Assembly: GCF_000423185.1 (NCBI RefSeq)
Contig: NZ_AUHM01000041.1
Coordinates: 1 to 58,707, forward strand
DNA length: 58,707 nt
Direction of reading: 5' to 3'
Source: Inquilinus limosus DSM 16000
GTDB lineage: Bacteria > Pseudomonadota > Alphaproteobacteria > DSM-16000 > Inquilinaceae
Made by a program: the position numbers and the translations under genes. The notes below the pieces were generated by a model, which saw only the letters and a list, made by a program, of their open reading frames with translations, had not been told where the DNA came from and made no database searches. Below are positions 1-7,645 of the stretch, piece after piece (the first letter of the stretch is position 1; each line of letters starts with the position of its first letter).

Positions 1-330
1 GATCCCCGCCGCGTCGTCATACGGGTCCAGCACCCCGATCAGCGCCGCGCCCTTGGGGATCAGCGCCAGCTCATCCAGCTCGCCCTCGCCCGCGCGCAGC
101 GGCCGCCGCACCTTCAAGACCACATCGGCCCCGGCCAGCGCACTCGCCGCATCCGGCGCCACCTCCGCCCCCGCCAACCGGTACGCCTCGTCCGGCACCG
201 CGCTGCCGAGGCCGGCCCCGGCCTCCACCACCACCGCCGCCCCCAGACCCACCAGCTTCCTCACGCTGTCCGCCGTCGCCGCCACCCGGCGCTCACCCTC
301 CCACCGCTCCCGCAACACCACTATCCGCAT
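1..330 (-). CDS. pntA: NAD(P) transhydrogenase subunit alpha, N-terminal part (runs off the window)
   Basis: The first 110 codons read MRIVVLRERWEGERRVAAT and continue through KLVGLGAAVVVEAGAG, the usual start of PntA, the soluble NAD(H)-binding subunit of the proton-translocating transhydrogenase, which couples hydride transfer from NADH to NADP+ with the proton gradient. ATG at 328-330 is preceded by a strong GGGGGAG about 10 bases upstream. The related alanine dehydrogenase begins similarly, but the ETRVAAT-like segment followed by VVVEAGAG and the 'LKVRRPL' stretch fit PntA better. The C-terminal NAD-binding Rossmann half and the partner genes pntAB/pntB lie outside the window, so completeness cannot be judged. 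Confidence 0.83.
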   Translation of the reverse strand, partial: MRIVVLRERWEGERRVAATADSVRKLVGLGAAVVVEAGAGLGSAVPDEAYRLAGAEVAPDAASALAGADVVLKVRRPLRAGEGELDELALIPKGAALIGVLDPYDDAAGI

Positions 331-432
331 GGACAAGAACTCCCCCACGCGGCCCGCGGGGCGGCGCCGCATCGCGTTCGAGACGCCGCGGCGGCCGGTC
401 GGGCCGCCACGGTTCTTCCCCTCAGATGGAAA

Positions 433-876
433 TCAGGCGTGGATCACCGCAGCCGCCGGCTCCTGCGGCACGGGCGTGGCCTGCTGCAGGAAATGCCGGA
501 TCAGGTCGCGGGCGCTGATCACGCCGACGAGGGTGTGATCCTCCATCACCGGCAGGTGCCGGATGTGGTTCTCGTCCATCAGCCGCAGCACCGTCTCGAT
601 GCCGTCGCGCGGCTCGCAGCTGATCACGGTGCGGCCGATGAAGGCCGAGACCGGCATGGTCAGCGCCGCCGCGCCATGGGTGGCGAGCGCCCGGGCGACG
701 TCGCGCTCGGAGAACACCCCGACCACGACATTGCCCTCGGTGCGGCACACCTCCTTGACGAGAAGCGCACCGACATTCTCCCGCGTCATCAGCGCGACGG
801 CGGTGGCCACCGTCTCGCCGACGCGGATCATGACGATGCGCGTGTCCTTCTGGCGGAGAATGTCTTCGGCTCTCAT
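433..876 (-). CDS. tandem CBS-domain protein
   Basis: A 147-residue protein made almost wholly of two CBS repeats (about 8-60 and 75-135), with typical GxxSERDVARAL and GVISARDLIRHFL endings. Such stand-alone CBS pairs bind adenosine nucleotides (AMP, ATP, NAD or SAM in different families) and act as energy sensors in the cytoplasm; the ligand and partner here cannot be read from sequence. The start ATG at 874-876 has GGAGGAA seven bases upstream. It ends about 100 bp before pntA in the same direction, so co-transcription is possible. A 147-residue length is normal for this family. Confidence 0.9.
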   Translation of the reverse strand: MRAEDILRQKDTRIVMIRVGETVATAVALMTRENVGALLVKEVCRTEGNVVVGVFSERDVARALATHGAAALTMPVSAFIGRTVISCEPRDGIETVLRLMDENHIRHLPVMEDHTLVGVISARDLIRHFLQQATPVPQEPAAAVIHA

Positions 877-930
877 GGCTGGGTTCCTCCTCTGGAAAAG
901 CGGCTCTTTCCGGCCGTTCGGGAATGGCTG

Positions 931-1956
931 TCAGGCCGGCACCAGGACCGGCGCGCGCTTCGCTTCGGCCGCCGCGGGCCGGCTGTAGAGACCGGCGATC
1001 TCGGCCCGTTGCTGCACCAGGGCCAGGACGGTGTCGACCGTCGGGGTCGGCACCCCGACCATGCGGCCGAGCTCCTGGATCACCGTGACCAGCGGGTCGA
1101 TCTCCATCGGCCGGCCGCGCTCCAGGTCCTGCAGCATCGAGGTGCGGTGGGCGCCGACGGCGCCGGCGCCGTCCAGCCGCCGCTCGATGTCGACCCGGAA
1201 ATGGACGCCGAGCCGGTTGCCGATCGCCTGCGCCTCGGCCATCATCCGCCGGGCCACGTCACGGGTGGAGGGGTCGCCGGTGATGACGTCGAGCGTCGCA
1301 TGGGTCAGGGCGCTGATCGGGTTGAGGCAGAGATTGCCCCACAGCTTCAGCCAGATCTCGTCGCGGATGTTGTCGCGGACCGGCGCCTTCAGCCCCGCCG
1401 CCTCCATCGCCTCGCTCAATGCGGTGACGCGGGCTGACCGGCTGCCGTCCGGCTCGCCCAGCGGGAACTTGTCGCCGTAGTGATGCTCGACCACGCCGGG
1501 CGCCACCACCTCGGTGGCCGGATAGATGATGCAGCCAATGCCGCGCTCCGGCCCCAGCCGCTTCCACTGCAGCCCGCCGGGATCGACCGTCTCGATGGTC
1601 CGCCCCTCGAGCGCGCCGCCATGGCGGTGGAAATACCAGTAGGGCAGCCCGTTCACCGCGGTGACGACCGCCGTCTCCGGCCCCAGCAGCGGCTGCATCG
1701 CCTCCACCACCCCCGGCACCGAATGGGCCTTGAGGCAGATCACGACGTAGTCCTGCGGCCCCAGCTCGGCCGGGTTGTCGGTGCAGCGGATGCGGGCAGT
1801 GCGGACCTCGTCGTCGATCCGGAGCGTGAGCCCGTTCTGGCGCATCGCCTCGAGATGCAGGCCGCGGGCGACGAGGCTGACATCGCCCCCCGCCCGGTGG
1901 AGCTGGACGCCGAGATAGCCGCCGATGGCCCCGGCGCCGTAGATGCAGAGTTTCAT
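931..1956 (-). CDS. ketopantoate reductase family protein (ApbA/PanE)
   Basis: 341 residues. The N-terminus MKLCIYGAGAIGGYLG is the NADP-binding GxGxxG Rossmann motif; VICLKAHSV carries the conserved catalytic lysine, and the C-terminal helical domain contains EIWLKLWGNLCLNPISALT, the typical ApbA_C signature. The family reduces 2-dehydropantoate to pantoate with NADPH, but many alphaproteobacterial paralogues sit in catabolic clusters and act on other 2-oxo acids, so I do not assign panE firmly. GGGAGGAAGG lies about 10 bases upstream of ATG 1954-1956. The divergent GntR regulator 200 bp away is a likely controller. The last 25 residues are Ala/Arg-rich and not conserved. Confidence 0.87.
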   Translation of the reverse strand: MKLCIYGAGAIGGYLGVQLHRAGGDVSLVARGLHLEAMRQNGLTLRIDDEVRTARIRCTDNPAELGPQDYVVICLKAHSVPGVVEAMQPLLGPETAVVTAVNGLPYWYFHRHGGALEGRTIETVDPGGLQWKRLGPERGIGCIIYPATEVVAPGVVEHHYGDKFPLGEPDGSRSARVTALSEAMEAAGLKAPVRDNIRDEIWLKLWGNLCLNPISALTHATLDVITGDPSTRDVARRMMAEAQAIGNRLGVHFRVDIERRLDGAGAVGAHRTSMLQDLERGRPMEIDPLVTVIQELGRMVGVPTPTVDTVLALVQQRAEIAGLYSRPAAAEAKRAPVLVPA

Positions 1957-2016
1957 GGCCGCGCCTTCCTCCCGTTGAATGGAGTCAAGGCCGCTGAGCA
2001 GCCGACGCGATCATGG

Positions 2017-2028
2017 TGGTATACAAAA
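2017..2028. promoter_or_regulatory. candidate GntR/FCD operator, site A
   Basis: TGGTATACAAAA, centred on the palindrome GTATAC (2019-2024). Many FCD-subfamily GntR proteins bind short T-G/T-GTATAC-A palindromes. For leftward transcription a TTGACA-like -35 (2036-2041) lies about 11 bases upstream, so the site would fall in the spacer of a promoter for the reductase gene. The link to the adjacent regulator is inference. Confidence 0.4.
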
Positions 2029-2079
2029 TACCTTATGTCAATCGATCCAAGGGAGGAAAGCTGCGCTGGACTCTCGTCC

Positions 2080-2092
2080 ACGGTATACTTGT
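2080..2092. promoter_or_regulatory. candidate GntR/FCD operator, site B
   Basis: ACGGTATACTTGT has the same GTATAC core (2083-2088), 64 bp (about six helical turns) from site A and 70 bp before the GntR start codon. The spacing on one DNA face would allow cooperative or looped binding and autoregulation. Inference from sequence only. Confidence 0.38.
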
Positions 2093-2157
2093 GACCGGCG
2101 GCGCCCGGGGTTATAGCCGAGGGGAACGCCGGCCGCAGGCGACAGATAGGGCCTTCG

Positions 2158-2847
2158 ATGAGCTACCCGCAGATCGACGTGAAACCGCTCGACACCGAAA
2201 CGAGCTTCCGGATCAAGGCCTACAAGGCTCTGAAGCAGGCCATCACCGAGATGGACATCTACGGCCATCCCGGCGAGATCAAGCTGGAGGAGCGGCAGCT
2301 GAGCGAGATGCTGGGCGTCAGCCGCACCCCGATCCGCGAGGCGATGACGCTGCTGGAGCAGGAGGGCTTCGTCCGCTCCGTCCCCCGCCGCGGCATCTTC
2401 GTGATCCGCAAGAGCAAGGCCGAGGTCCTGGAGATGATCACGGTCTGGGCGGCGCTGGAGAGCATGGCGGCGCGCCTGGCCACCCAGGTCGCGACCGACG
2501 CCCAGATCCGCAAGCTGCACGACTATGTCGACGTGTTCCGCGATCGCGACCCGGAGGAGCATGTCAGCGAGTACTCCGAGGCGAACATCGCCTTCCACAA
2601 GCAGATCATCCGGATCAGCGGCTGCCAGTTGATCGTCGACATCACCGACAATCTGTTCATCCACATGCGCGGCATCCGGCGGGTGACGATCGGCCAGGAC
2701 CACCGGGCCCAGCGTTCGGTGGTCGACCACCAGAAGATCGTCGCCGCGCTGGAGGCCCGCGACGCCGATCTGGCGGAGAAACTGGTGCGCGAGCACACGC
2801 TGGGACTGGCCGAGCATGTGCGCAAGCACGGGGATTTTCTGGACTAA
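2158..2847 (+). CDS. GntR-family transcriptional regulator (FCD subfamily)
   Basis: 229 residues. A winged helix-turn-helix lies at about 35-85 (LSEMLGVSRTPIREAMTLLE, the GntR signature), followed by an all-helical FCD ligand-binding domain (about 95-225) with the Asp/His-type metal-ligand residues expected of carboxylate-sensing members. FCD regulators usually repress genes for small organic-acid catabolism and often their own gene. It is divergent from the ketopantoate-reductase-like gene, and two GTATAC sites lie between them. It ends one base before the convergent binding-protein gene. The ribosome site is weak (AGGG about 10 bases upstream of ATG). Confidence 0.93.
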   Translation: MSYPQIDVKPLDTETSFRIKAYKALKQAITEMDIYGHPGEIKLEERQLSEMLGVSRTPIREAMTLLEQEGFVRSVPRRGIFVIRKSKAEVLEMITVWAALESMAARLATQVATDAQIRKLHDYVDVFRDRDPEEHVSEYSEANIAFHKQIIRISGCQLIVDITDNLFIHMRGIRRVTIGQDHRAQRSVVDHQKIVAALEARDADLAEKLVREHTLGLAEHVRKHGDFLD

Positions 2848-2848
2848 G

Positions 2849-3958
2849 TCAGTCCCCCGGCCCGGCGGTGTATGTGCCTTCCATCGGGACGGCGAGGAAC
2901 CGCCGGTTGATCTCGGCCAGCGTCGCCTCGGGGTCGAGATCGCCGAACAGCTCCGGGTGGATCCATTTCGCCATCGCCTCCACCGCGACGACATGCGTGG
3001 GCGAATGGAAGAAGTTGAGCCACAGCGCATGAGCGCGCCCGGCGGCGATGGCCGGCAGGCTGCCGATGCCGGGCTCGCCGCGGATCGCGGCCAGCTGCTC
3101 GCGCACCGCCGCCCGCGGCACGCCCGGCCCGATCGAAAAATTCCCCGGGCCGGGGAGCTGCGGGCCGCCGGCGGCGATGTAGACCTCCGGATTCTGCGAC
3201 AGCACGTATTCGAGCCCGAGCTGCCCGGTCGGGCCGGGCACGACCAACCTGGCGATGTTGTCGCCGCCGGCGAAGTCGATCAGCGTGCCCGGGCCGCTCG
3301 CGCCGGACGACCAGCAGCAATCCCAGCCGCCCGCGCGGGCGTGCAGCAGCACCTTCGGCCGGGCGCCGGGATGCGCGGCCAGCGTCCTGGCGATCCGGCC
3401 CATATGCTCCTGGTAGAAGCGGATGAAGGCCTCAGCCCGCTCCTCCCGCCCCACTGCCCGGCCGAGCGCCCGCAGGCTGGGCACCGTGTTGCGCAGCGGA
3501 TCATTGAAGAAGTCGATATGGAGGACCGGTATGCCCGCCGCGCCGAGCTGCCGCTCCAGCTCCTCCGCAGGGCCGAACCAGAGCGGCAGGACGACGAGGT
3601 CCGGGCTCAGGCCGAGGACCTGTTCGATGGAGAAGCTGTCCGCGGTGGTGCCGCCCACCAGCGGCAGCCGGTCGATCGCCGGGAAGCGCGCCCGGTAGGC
3701 GGCGGCGGTGCCCGGGTCGAAGCGCACCAGGTTCTCGGCCCAGCCCACGACCAGCGACGCCGGCTCCGGGTCCAGCAGGGCCAGCACGGTGATCAGCCCG
3801 CCATCGCCCAGTACGACCCGCCGGGCCGGCTGCGGCAGTTCGACCTCATGGCCGGCAGCGTCGGTCAGTACGATCGGATCGGCCGCCGCCGGAGCCGCGA
3901 GCAGCCCGAGGCCCAGGAGGGCGAGCCGGCACGCCGCCCCGAGGCGGCGCAGCGTCAC
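2849..3958 (-). CDS. iron-siderophore ABC transporter periplasmic binding protein (FecB/FepB-like)
   Basis: 369 residues from a GTG start (3956-3958) that overlaps the TGA of the receptor gene (GTGA), so the two are translationally coupled. It has a Sec signal peptide (RRLGAACRLALLGLGLLAAPAAA, cut near residue 25), then a Peripla_BP_2 fold: QPARRVVLGDGG near the N-lobe start, LSPDLVVLPLWFG, the long linking helix, and a C-lobe with AIAAGRAHALWLNFFHSP. The family captures ferric siderophores or haem in the periplasm. No permease or ATPase gene is adjacent, so it must rely on importer components encoded elsewhere. An ORF extending further upstream is only read-through of the receptor frame. Confidence 0.85.
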   Translation of the reverse strand: MTLRRLGAACRLALLGLGLLAAPAAADPIVLTDAAGHEVELPQPARRVVLGDGGLITVLALLDPEPASLVVGWAENLVRFDPGTAAAYRARFPAIDRLPLVGGTTADSFSIEQVLGLSPDLVVLPLWFGPAEELERQLGAAGIPVLHIDFFNDPLRNTVPSLRALGRAVGREERAEAFIRFYQEHMGRIARTLAAHPGARPKVLLHARAGGWDCCWSSGASGPGTLIDFAGGDNIARLVVPGPTGQLGLEYVLSQNPEVYIAAGGPQLPGPGNFSIGPGVPRAAVREQLAAIRGEPGIGSLPAIAAGRAHALWLNFFHSPTHVVAVEAMAKWIHPELFGDLDPEATLAEINRRFLAVPMEGTYTAGPGD

Positions 3959-5463
3959 CACCGGAGCTTCAGCCCGGCGGTGATCGTGCGCCGGGTGCCG
4001 TAGAAGCAGGAGTGGTCGGCCCAGCAGGAGGCGACGTATTCGCGGTCGAACAGGTTGGCGACGTTGATCGAGACCTGCGTCCCCTCCAGCTCCGGCCGCA
4101 GCATGCCGAGATCGTAGCGGAGGCCGAGGTCGAACAGGGTCACGTCCGGCACCTTCAGCGTGTTCTCGGCATTGCCGTAGGACGAGCCGATGTAGCGGAC
4201 GCCGGCGCCGAGCGCGAGGCCGTCCAGGGGCCCTTCGGTGAAGCTGTAATCGGCCCAGAGCGAGGCCAGCCGGTCGGGCACGCCGAAGGGCCGCTTGTCC
4301 TCGTAATCCGTGCTCTCGGTGTTGACGATGTCGAGCACCGTGAGGGAGCCGAGCAGGCTCAGATTGTCGGTCACCCTGGCATGGGCCTCGAGCTCGACCC
4401 CGCGCGACCGGATCTCGCCGGTCTGGATGCTGGCATAGGGGTGCGTCGGATCCGGGTCGGCGGTCTTGACGTTGGTCTGGGTGAGGCGGTAGAGCAGCGA
4501 GCCGTCCTCGGTCAGCGGGCCGCCGAAATCGAGCCCGGCCTGGAGGCGGTCGTAGCTGCCGTATTCCAGGTCGATCTCGTGCAGCGGCTCCGCCGTCGGC
4601 CGCTTGCTCCAGAGATTGACGACGCCGCCCGGGTTCACGCTGCCGTAGAGGATCGAGGACGGGCCGCGCAGGATCTCGACGCGCTCCAGCATGTAGGGGT
4701 CGACCGAGGGCGCGATGTAATAGACGCCGCGCGGCAGCCTGAGCCCGTCCATCAGCCCGACGAAATTGGCGTCGGCCCCGCCGGGCGAGCCGAAGCCGCG
4801 GATGTTCGGATAGTCGTAGCGGCCGGGGCGGGTCTCCGGCGCCACGCCGGCGGAGTAGCGCAGCGCCTGCGAGACCGACTGGACCTTCTGGTCGTCCATC
4901 TGCCGGCGGGTGACGACCGACACGGATTGCGGCGTCTCGATCAGCGGCGTGCCGGTCTTGGTCGCGGTGCGGGACTCCTCCGCGACATAGCCGTCGGTCG
5001 GGCCGAAGAAGCCGCCGCCCTGCACGACGATCGGGTCCAGCACCAGGCCGCCGCCGGCCGCTGCGTCGGCCGCGGGCGCCGGCGCGGGACGCTGGATCGA
5101 GACGGTGTTGGCGGCGGTCAGGCGCCAGGTCGCACCGGTCCCGGCCAGCAGCCGGGCCAGCGCCTCGGCGGCCGGCATGCTGCCGCGCACGCCGGGTGAG
5201 GTCAGCCCCTGCAGATCCGCCGAGGCGTAGGCCAGTTGCATCCCCGACTGGTCGGCGAACTGGCGCAGCGCCGTCGCCAGCGGCTGGCGGGGGATGTCGA
5301 AGCTCCACGCCGCCGCGGACGAGGCGGCCTGCGCCCAGGCCGGCTGCGCCGCGGCCAGGATCAAGGGGGAGCTTCCGATCAGCGCAGTCGCCGCCAGCAA
5401 GGATCGCAGCTTCCGATGCGACCGCCCCCGCGGCATCGCCTGCCGCCCCCGGACTTCAGACAT
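3955..5463 (-). CDS. TonB-dependent siderophore receptor with STN signalling domain; internally shortened
   Basis: 502 residues from ATG 5461-5463 (GGGGGAA just upstream; an in-frame start at 5502 is less likely). Order of parts: signal peptide ending AWAQ-A (about 45), STN domain (about 53-112) that contacts a FecR-type regulator, TonB-box-like region near DPIVVQG, plug domain (about 165-290, TPQSVSVVTRRQM and RVEILRGPSSILYGSVNPGG), then barrel. After two strands (ending LLYRLT, about 327) the sequence jumps to the late-barrel segment NVKTADPDPTHPYASIQTGEI and finishes normally at the C-terminal GLKLRW aromatic end. Receptors of this FhuA-like group are about 800 residues, so about 300 barrel residues are missing in frame. 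As written it could hardly form a 22-strand pore. Confidence 0.85.
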   Translation of the reverse strand: MSEVRGRQAMPRGRSHRKLRSLLAATALIGSSPLILAAAQPAWAQAASSAAAWSFDIPRQPLATALRQFADQSGMQLAYASADLQGLTSPGVRGSMPAAEALARLLAGTGATWRLTAANTVSIQRPAPAPAADAAAGGGLVLDPIVVQGGGFFGPTDGYVAEESRTATKTGTPLIETPQSVSVVTRRQMDDQKVQSVSQALRYSAGVAPETRPGRYDYPNIRGFGSPGGADANFVGLMDGLRLPRGVYYIAPSVDPYMLERVEILRGPSSILYGSVNPGGVVNLWSKRPTAEPLHEIDLEYGSYDRLQAGLDFGGPLTEDGSLLYRLTQTNVKTADPDPTHPYASIQTGEIRSRGVELEAHARVTDNLSLLGSLTVLDIVNTESTDYEDKRPFGVPDRLASLWADYSFTEGPLDGLALGAGVRYIGSSYGNAENTLKVPDVTLFDLGLRYDLGMLRPELEGTQVSINVANLFDREYVASCWADHSCFYGTRRTITAGLKLRW

Positions 5464-5596
5464 TCTTCCCCCGCCCCGCTTGCAATTCAGAACCATACGC
5501 ATCCGCAGCCCCTGCGGGGGCCGGTCGGCCGATCGCGGCCTGTCACTGGAGAGACGCGCGAGGCGGTCCCTTGCCTATAGAGGGCGCCGGAATTTT

Positions 5597-6580
5597 TCAG
5601 CCGATGACAATGACTACGCCTGGGATGCGCCGGAGCGGCAGCCCCTGGGTGTCGGCCAGCGCCGACAGCGCGGCCTGGGCCTCGCCGATGGAGAAGACGC
5701 CGCCGACGGGCTCCCCGGCGCGGCTGCGGTCGGCCAGGACGATCCGCTCCGGCACATAGCGGCCCAACTCGGCCACCGCCTCGCCGAAGGGCTTGCCGTC
5801 GAACACGATGCGGCCCGCCCGCCAGGCCAGGGCCGTGCCCAGATCGACCGGGGCGGCGCGGCCCGGCGCCGATCCCTCCCGGTACCGGGCCTGCTGGCCC
5901 GCAACCAGATCGACCGCGCCGGCCGGCGGGAACGGCGCCTCCGCGGCGGCCGGTCCGAAGACCCCGGCCCGCCCCTTCGCCAGAGTCACGGTGACGTCCT
6001 CCCCGATGGCCCGGACGGCGAAGGCCGCGCCACCGGTCTCGGTGTTGCCGCCCAGCGCCGCCACGCGGAACGGCGCCGCCGCGTCACGCCCGGCCTCGAA
6101 CAGGGCCTCGCCCTGCAGCAGGGTGACGAGGCGCAGCCCCGGACGGAAGCCGAGCGCAATGGCGCTGTCGGTGTTCAGCAGGACGGTGGAGCCGTCCGGC
6201 AGGGAAACTCTCGCCTGCTCGCCGACGCCGGTCCGGTGGTCGGCCCGCCACAGCAGCGCCAGGCGCGGCGCGGCGACGATCCCCGCCGCGCCGGCGGCCA
6301 GCGCCGCGCCGCCGGCGAGAACGGCCCGGCGGCCGATCCCCTTCCGTCCCGGCCGCGGCGCGGCGAGCGGCGGCGCCTCCGGGGACAGGGCCTGCAGCTG
6401 CCGCCAGAACGCCCGTTCGCGGGCGAAGGCGCGCTCATGCTCGGGCGACGCGGCCCGCCACGCCCGGAACGCGGCGAGATCCTCCTCGGTCGCCGTGCCG
6501 GAGGCGAGCCGGACCACCCAGTCGCGCGCATCCTTGGCGATGCGGCCGTCGGTTTCCTGGGCGTTGCGGTCGGTTTCCAT
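5597..6580 (-). CDS. fecR: FecR-family anti-sigma/sigma regulator
   Basis: 327 residues. An N-terminal cytoplasmic DUF4880 region (about 15-60, DWVVRLASG...FRAWRAASPEHERAF), a single hydrophobic membrane segment (about 103-125, AVLAGGAALAAGAAGIVAA), then the periplasmic FecR domain (VSLPDGSTVLLNTDSAIAL, LLQGEALFEAG). It would sense the STN domain of the receptor encoded next and control the ECF sigma factor encoded upstream. The 97-bp gap to the sigma gene carries a TTGACA (complement of 6639-6644), so it may also have its own promoter. Ends 133 bp before the receptor gene. Confidence 0.92.
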   Translation of the reverse strand: METDRNAQETDGRIAKDARDWVVRLASGTATEEDLAAFRAWRAASPEHERAFARERAFWRQLQALSPEAPPLAAPRPGRKGIGRRAVLAGGAALAAGAAGIVAAPRLALLWRADHRTGVGEQARVSLPDGSTVLLNTDSAIALGFRPGLRLVTLLQGEALFEAGRDAAAPFRVAALGGNTETGGAAFAVRAIGEDVTVTLAKGRAGVFGPAAAEAPFPPAGAVDLVAGQQARYREGSAPGRAAPVDLGTALAWRAGRIVFDGKPFGEAVAELGRYVPERIVLADRSRAGEPVGGVFSIGEAQAALSALADTQGLPLRRIPGVVIVIG

Positions 6581-6677
6581 CGGCTCGCGGCGGCAGGCGG
6601 GACGGGGACGCTTCTTCGCCCCTTCTACTCCCTAGACGTGTCAAAGGGGGATTTGCCTCAACGGAACGGCGGCGGCT

Positions 6678-7193
6678 TCAGCCGGCCAGGCTGTCCCGCA
6701 GGTCCGACAGCCGTTCGAGGACGCGGCGGATATGGTAGTAGACGGTCGTCTCGGAGACGCCGAGCTCGCGCGCGATCTCGCGATGGGTCTTGCCCTCGAA
6801 GCGGTTCATCAGGAAGACGCGCCGGCTCTGCTCCGGGATCTCCGCCAGGGCCCGCTCCAGCGCCGCCACCGCCTCCCGGCCCATGGCGATCCGCTCCGGC
6901 GACAGGTCATCGGCGCTGTCCCACAGCAGCTCGTGCACCTCCTGGTCGATCGCGGCCCGCCGCCGTTCCTTGCGCAGATGGTCGGTCGCGGCGTTGCGGA
7001 CCGTGCGGCGCACATAGGCCTGCGGGTTCTCCACCGCCCCGTCGGCGCCGAGCTCGGCCAGCTTGATCCAGGCGTCCTGCAGGATGTCGGCGGTGCGCGC
7101 GCGGCAGCGGACCCGGCCCTGCAGCCCGGCCTCCATCCGGGGCGCCTCGGCCCCGAACGCGTCCAGAATCCGCGTGAGAGACAGCTTCTTCAC
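6678..7193 (-). CDS. fecI: ECF sigma factor, FecI type
   Basis: 171 residues if translated from GTG 7191-7193. Region 2 (ADILQDAWIKLAEL...AYVRRTVRNAATDHLRKERR) and region 4 (ALAEIPEQSRRVFLMNRFEGKTHREIARELGVSETTVYYHI) are both present, which is the complete FecI plan. It should direct transcription of the receptor operon when the FecR/receptor pair reports ligand. The start is uncertain: no good ribosome site precedes the GTG, and an ATG at 7293-7295 also gives an open frame, but homologues begin near the chosen codon. A Fur-like box lies about 125 bp upstream, so it is probably iron-repressed. Confidence 0.9.
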   Translation of the reverse strand: MKKLSLTRILDAFGAEAPRMEAGLQGRVRCRARTADILQDAWIKLAELGADGAVENPQAYVRRTVRNAATDHLRKERRRAAIDQEVHELLWDSADDLSPERIAMGREAVAALERALAEIPEQSRRVFLMNRFEGKTHREIARELGVSETTVYYHIRRVLERLSDLRDSLAG

Positions 7194-7315
7194 GACACCC
7201 CGCAGCGGCACGCATGAATGTTCCCGCCCCTGCTGCCATAGCGAAATCGGGCCTGGGACGACATTGCGAAGCGGCGAGAATGGCGCGACAGGCATGCATT
7301 CTCCGCGAATGTGTC

Positions 7316-7334
7316 GATAATGCAACACATTCTC
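7316..7334. promoter_or_regulatory. candidate Fur box upstream of fecI
   Basis: On the minus strand GAGAATGTGTTGCATTATC matches 13 of 19 positions of the classical Fur consensus GATAATGATAATCATTATC, with both outer hexamers well kept (5 of 6 and 6 of 6) and the middle one degenerate. It sits about 125 bp upstream of the sigma factor start. Alphaproteobacteria may use RirA or Irr instead of Fur for iron, so the protein that binds is uncertain. Confidence 0.4.
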
Positions 7335-7353
7335 ATTTGCGCCGATTTCTACT

Positions 7354-7437
7354 GTCATTGCGAGGAGGCGAAGCCGACGAAGCAATCCATGCTTCCGCTC
7401 TTGCGGCCCTGGATTGCTTCGCTGCGCTCGCAATGAC
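7354..7437. repeat. palindromic 'cattgcgag' repeat, copy 1
   Basis: Begins GTCATTGCGAGGAGGCGAAG and ends with its near reverse complement CGCTGCGCTCGCAATGAC; the inner arms ATCCA / TGGAT also pair. This is a long imperfect hairpin of a dispersed extragenic family. Related copies are at 28940-29025 and 57031-57119. Confidence 0.85.
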
Positions 7438-7507
7438 GTTGAGGCGTGCGAACAGCAGCATCGGCCACTCCGTCTCCACCCCGGCCTCACTGCCAGGGGA
7501 AGGAAGC

Positions 7508-7530
7508 TTTACCGTCTGGTAAAATTTTTT
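7508..7530 (+). terminator. stem-loop with T tract in the MFS leader (terminator, attenuator or operator)
   Basis: TTTACC-GTCT-GGTAAA forms a perfect 6-bp stem with a 4-base loop, followed by A and six T on the plus strand. No rightward gene ends before it, so a simple terminator has nothing to terminate; it lies about 115 bp upstream of the MFS start codon. It could attenuate the MFS transcript, or the TTTACC-N4-GGTAAA palindrome could be an operator. The stem is short and AT-rich for such a genome. Confidence 0.4.
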
Positions 7531-7645
7531 GGTCGGGATGTCGATTTCCGGCCGGCCCGTTCGTCTTCAGCATGAGAGCCGGCATTCCGGAGCGGGATGG
7601 GCCCCTCCGTGAAGGCGAGCCGGCACAGTGGTGAAGAGGCTTCTG

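Larger units (their letters stand above)
7194..7645. other. 450-bp intergenic region between divergent fecI and MFS genes
   Basis: No convincing gene. It holds, in order, a Fur-like box (7316-7334), an 84-bp 'cattgcgag' palindromic repeat (7354-7437) and a stem-loop followed by a T tract (7508-7530). Each is listed separately. Short open frames here overlap the repeat and show no family resemblance. Confidence 0.7.

Noticed and set aside
439-1437. 332-residue rightward frame over the CBS and reductase genes
   Set aside because: No recognisable domain; antisense to two genes with clear family motifs and ribosome sites.
2849-5308. single 819-residue receptor-plus-binding-protein fusion
   Set aside because: The upstream 450 residues are an out-of-frame translation of the TonB receptor; a signal peptide begins just after GTG 3956-3958, so there are two overlapping genes, not a fusion.
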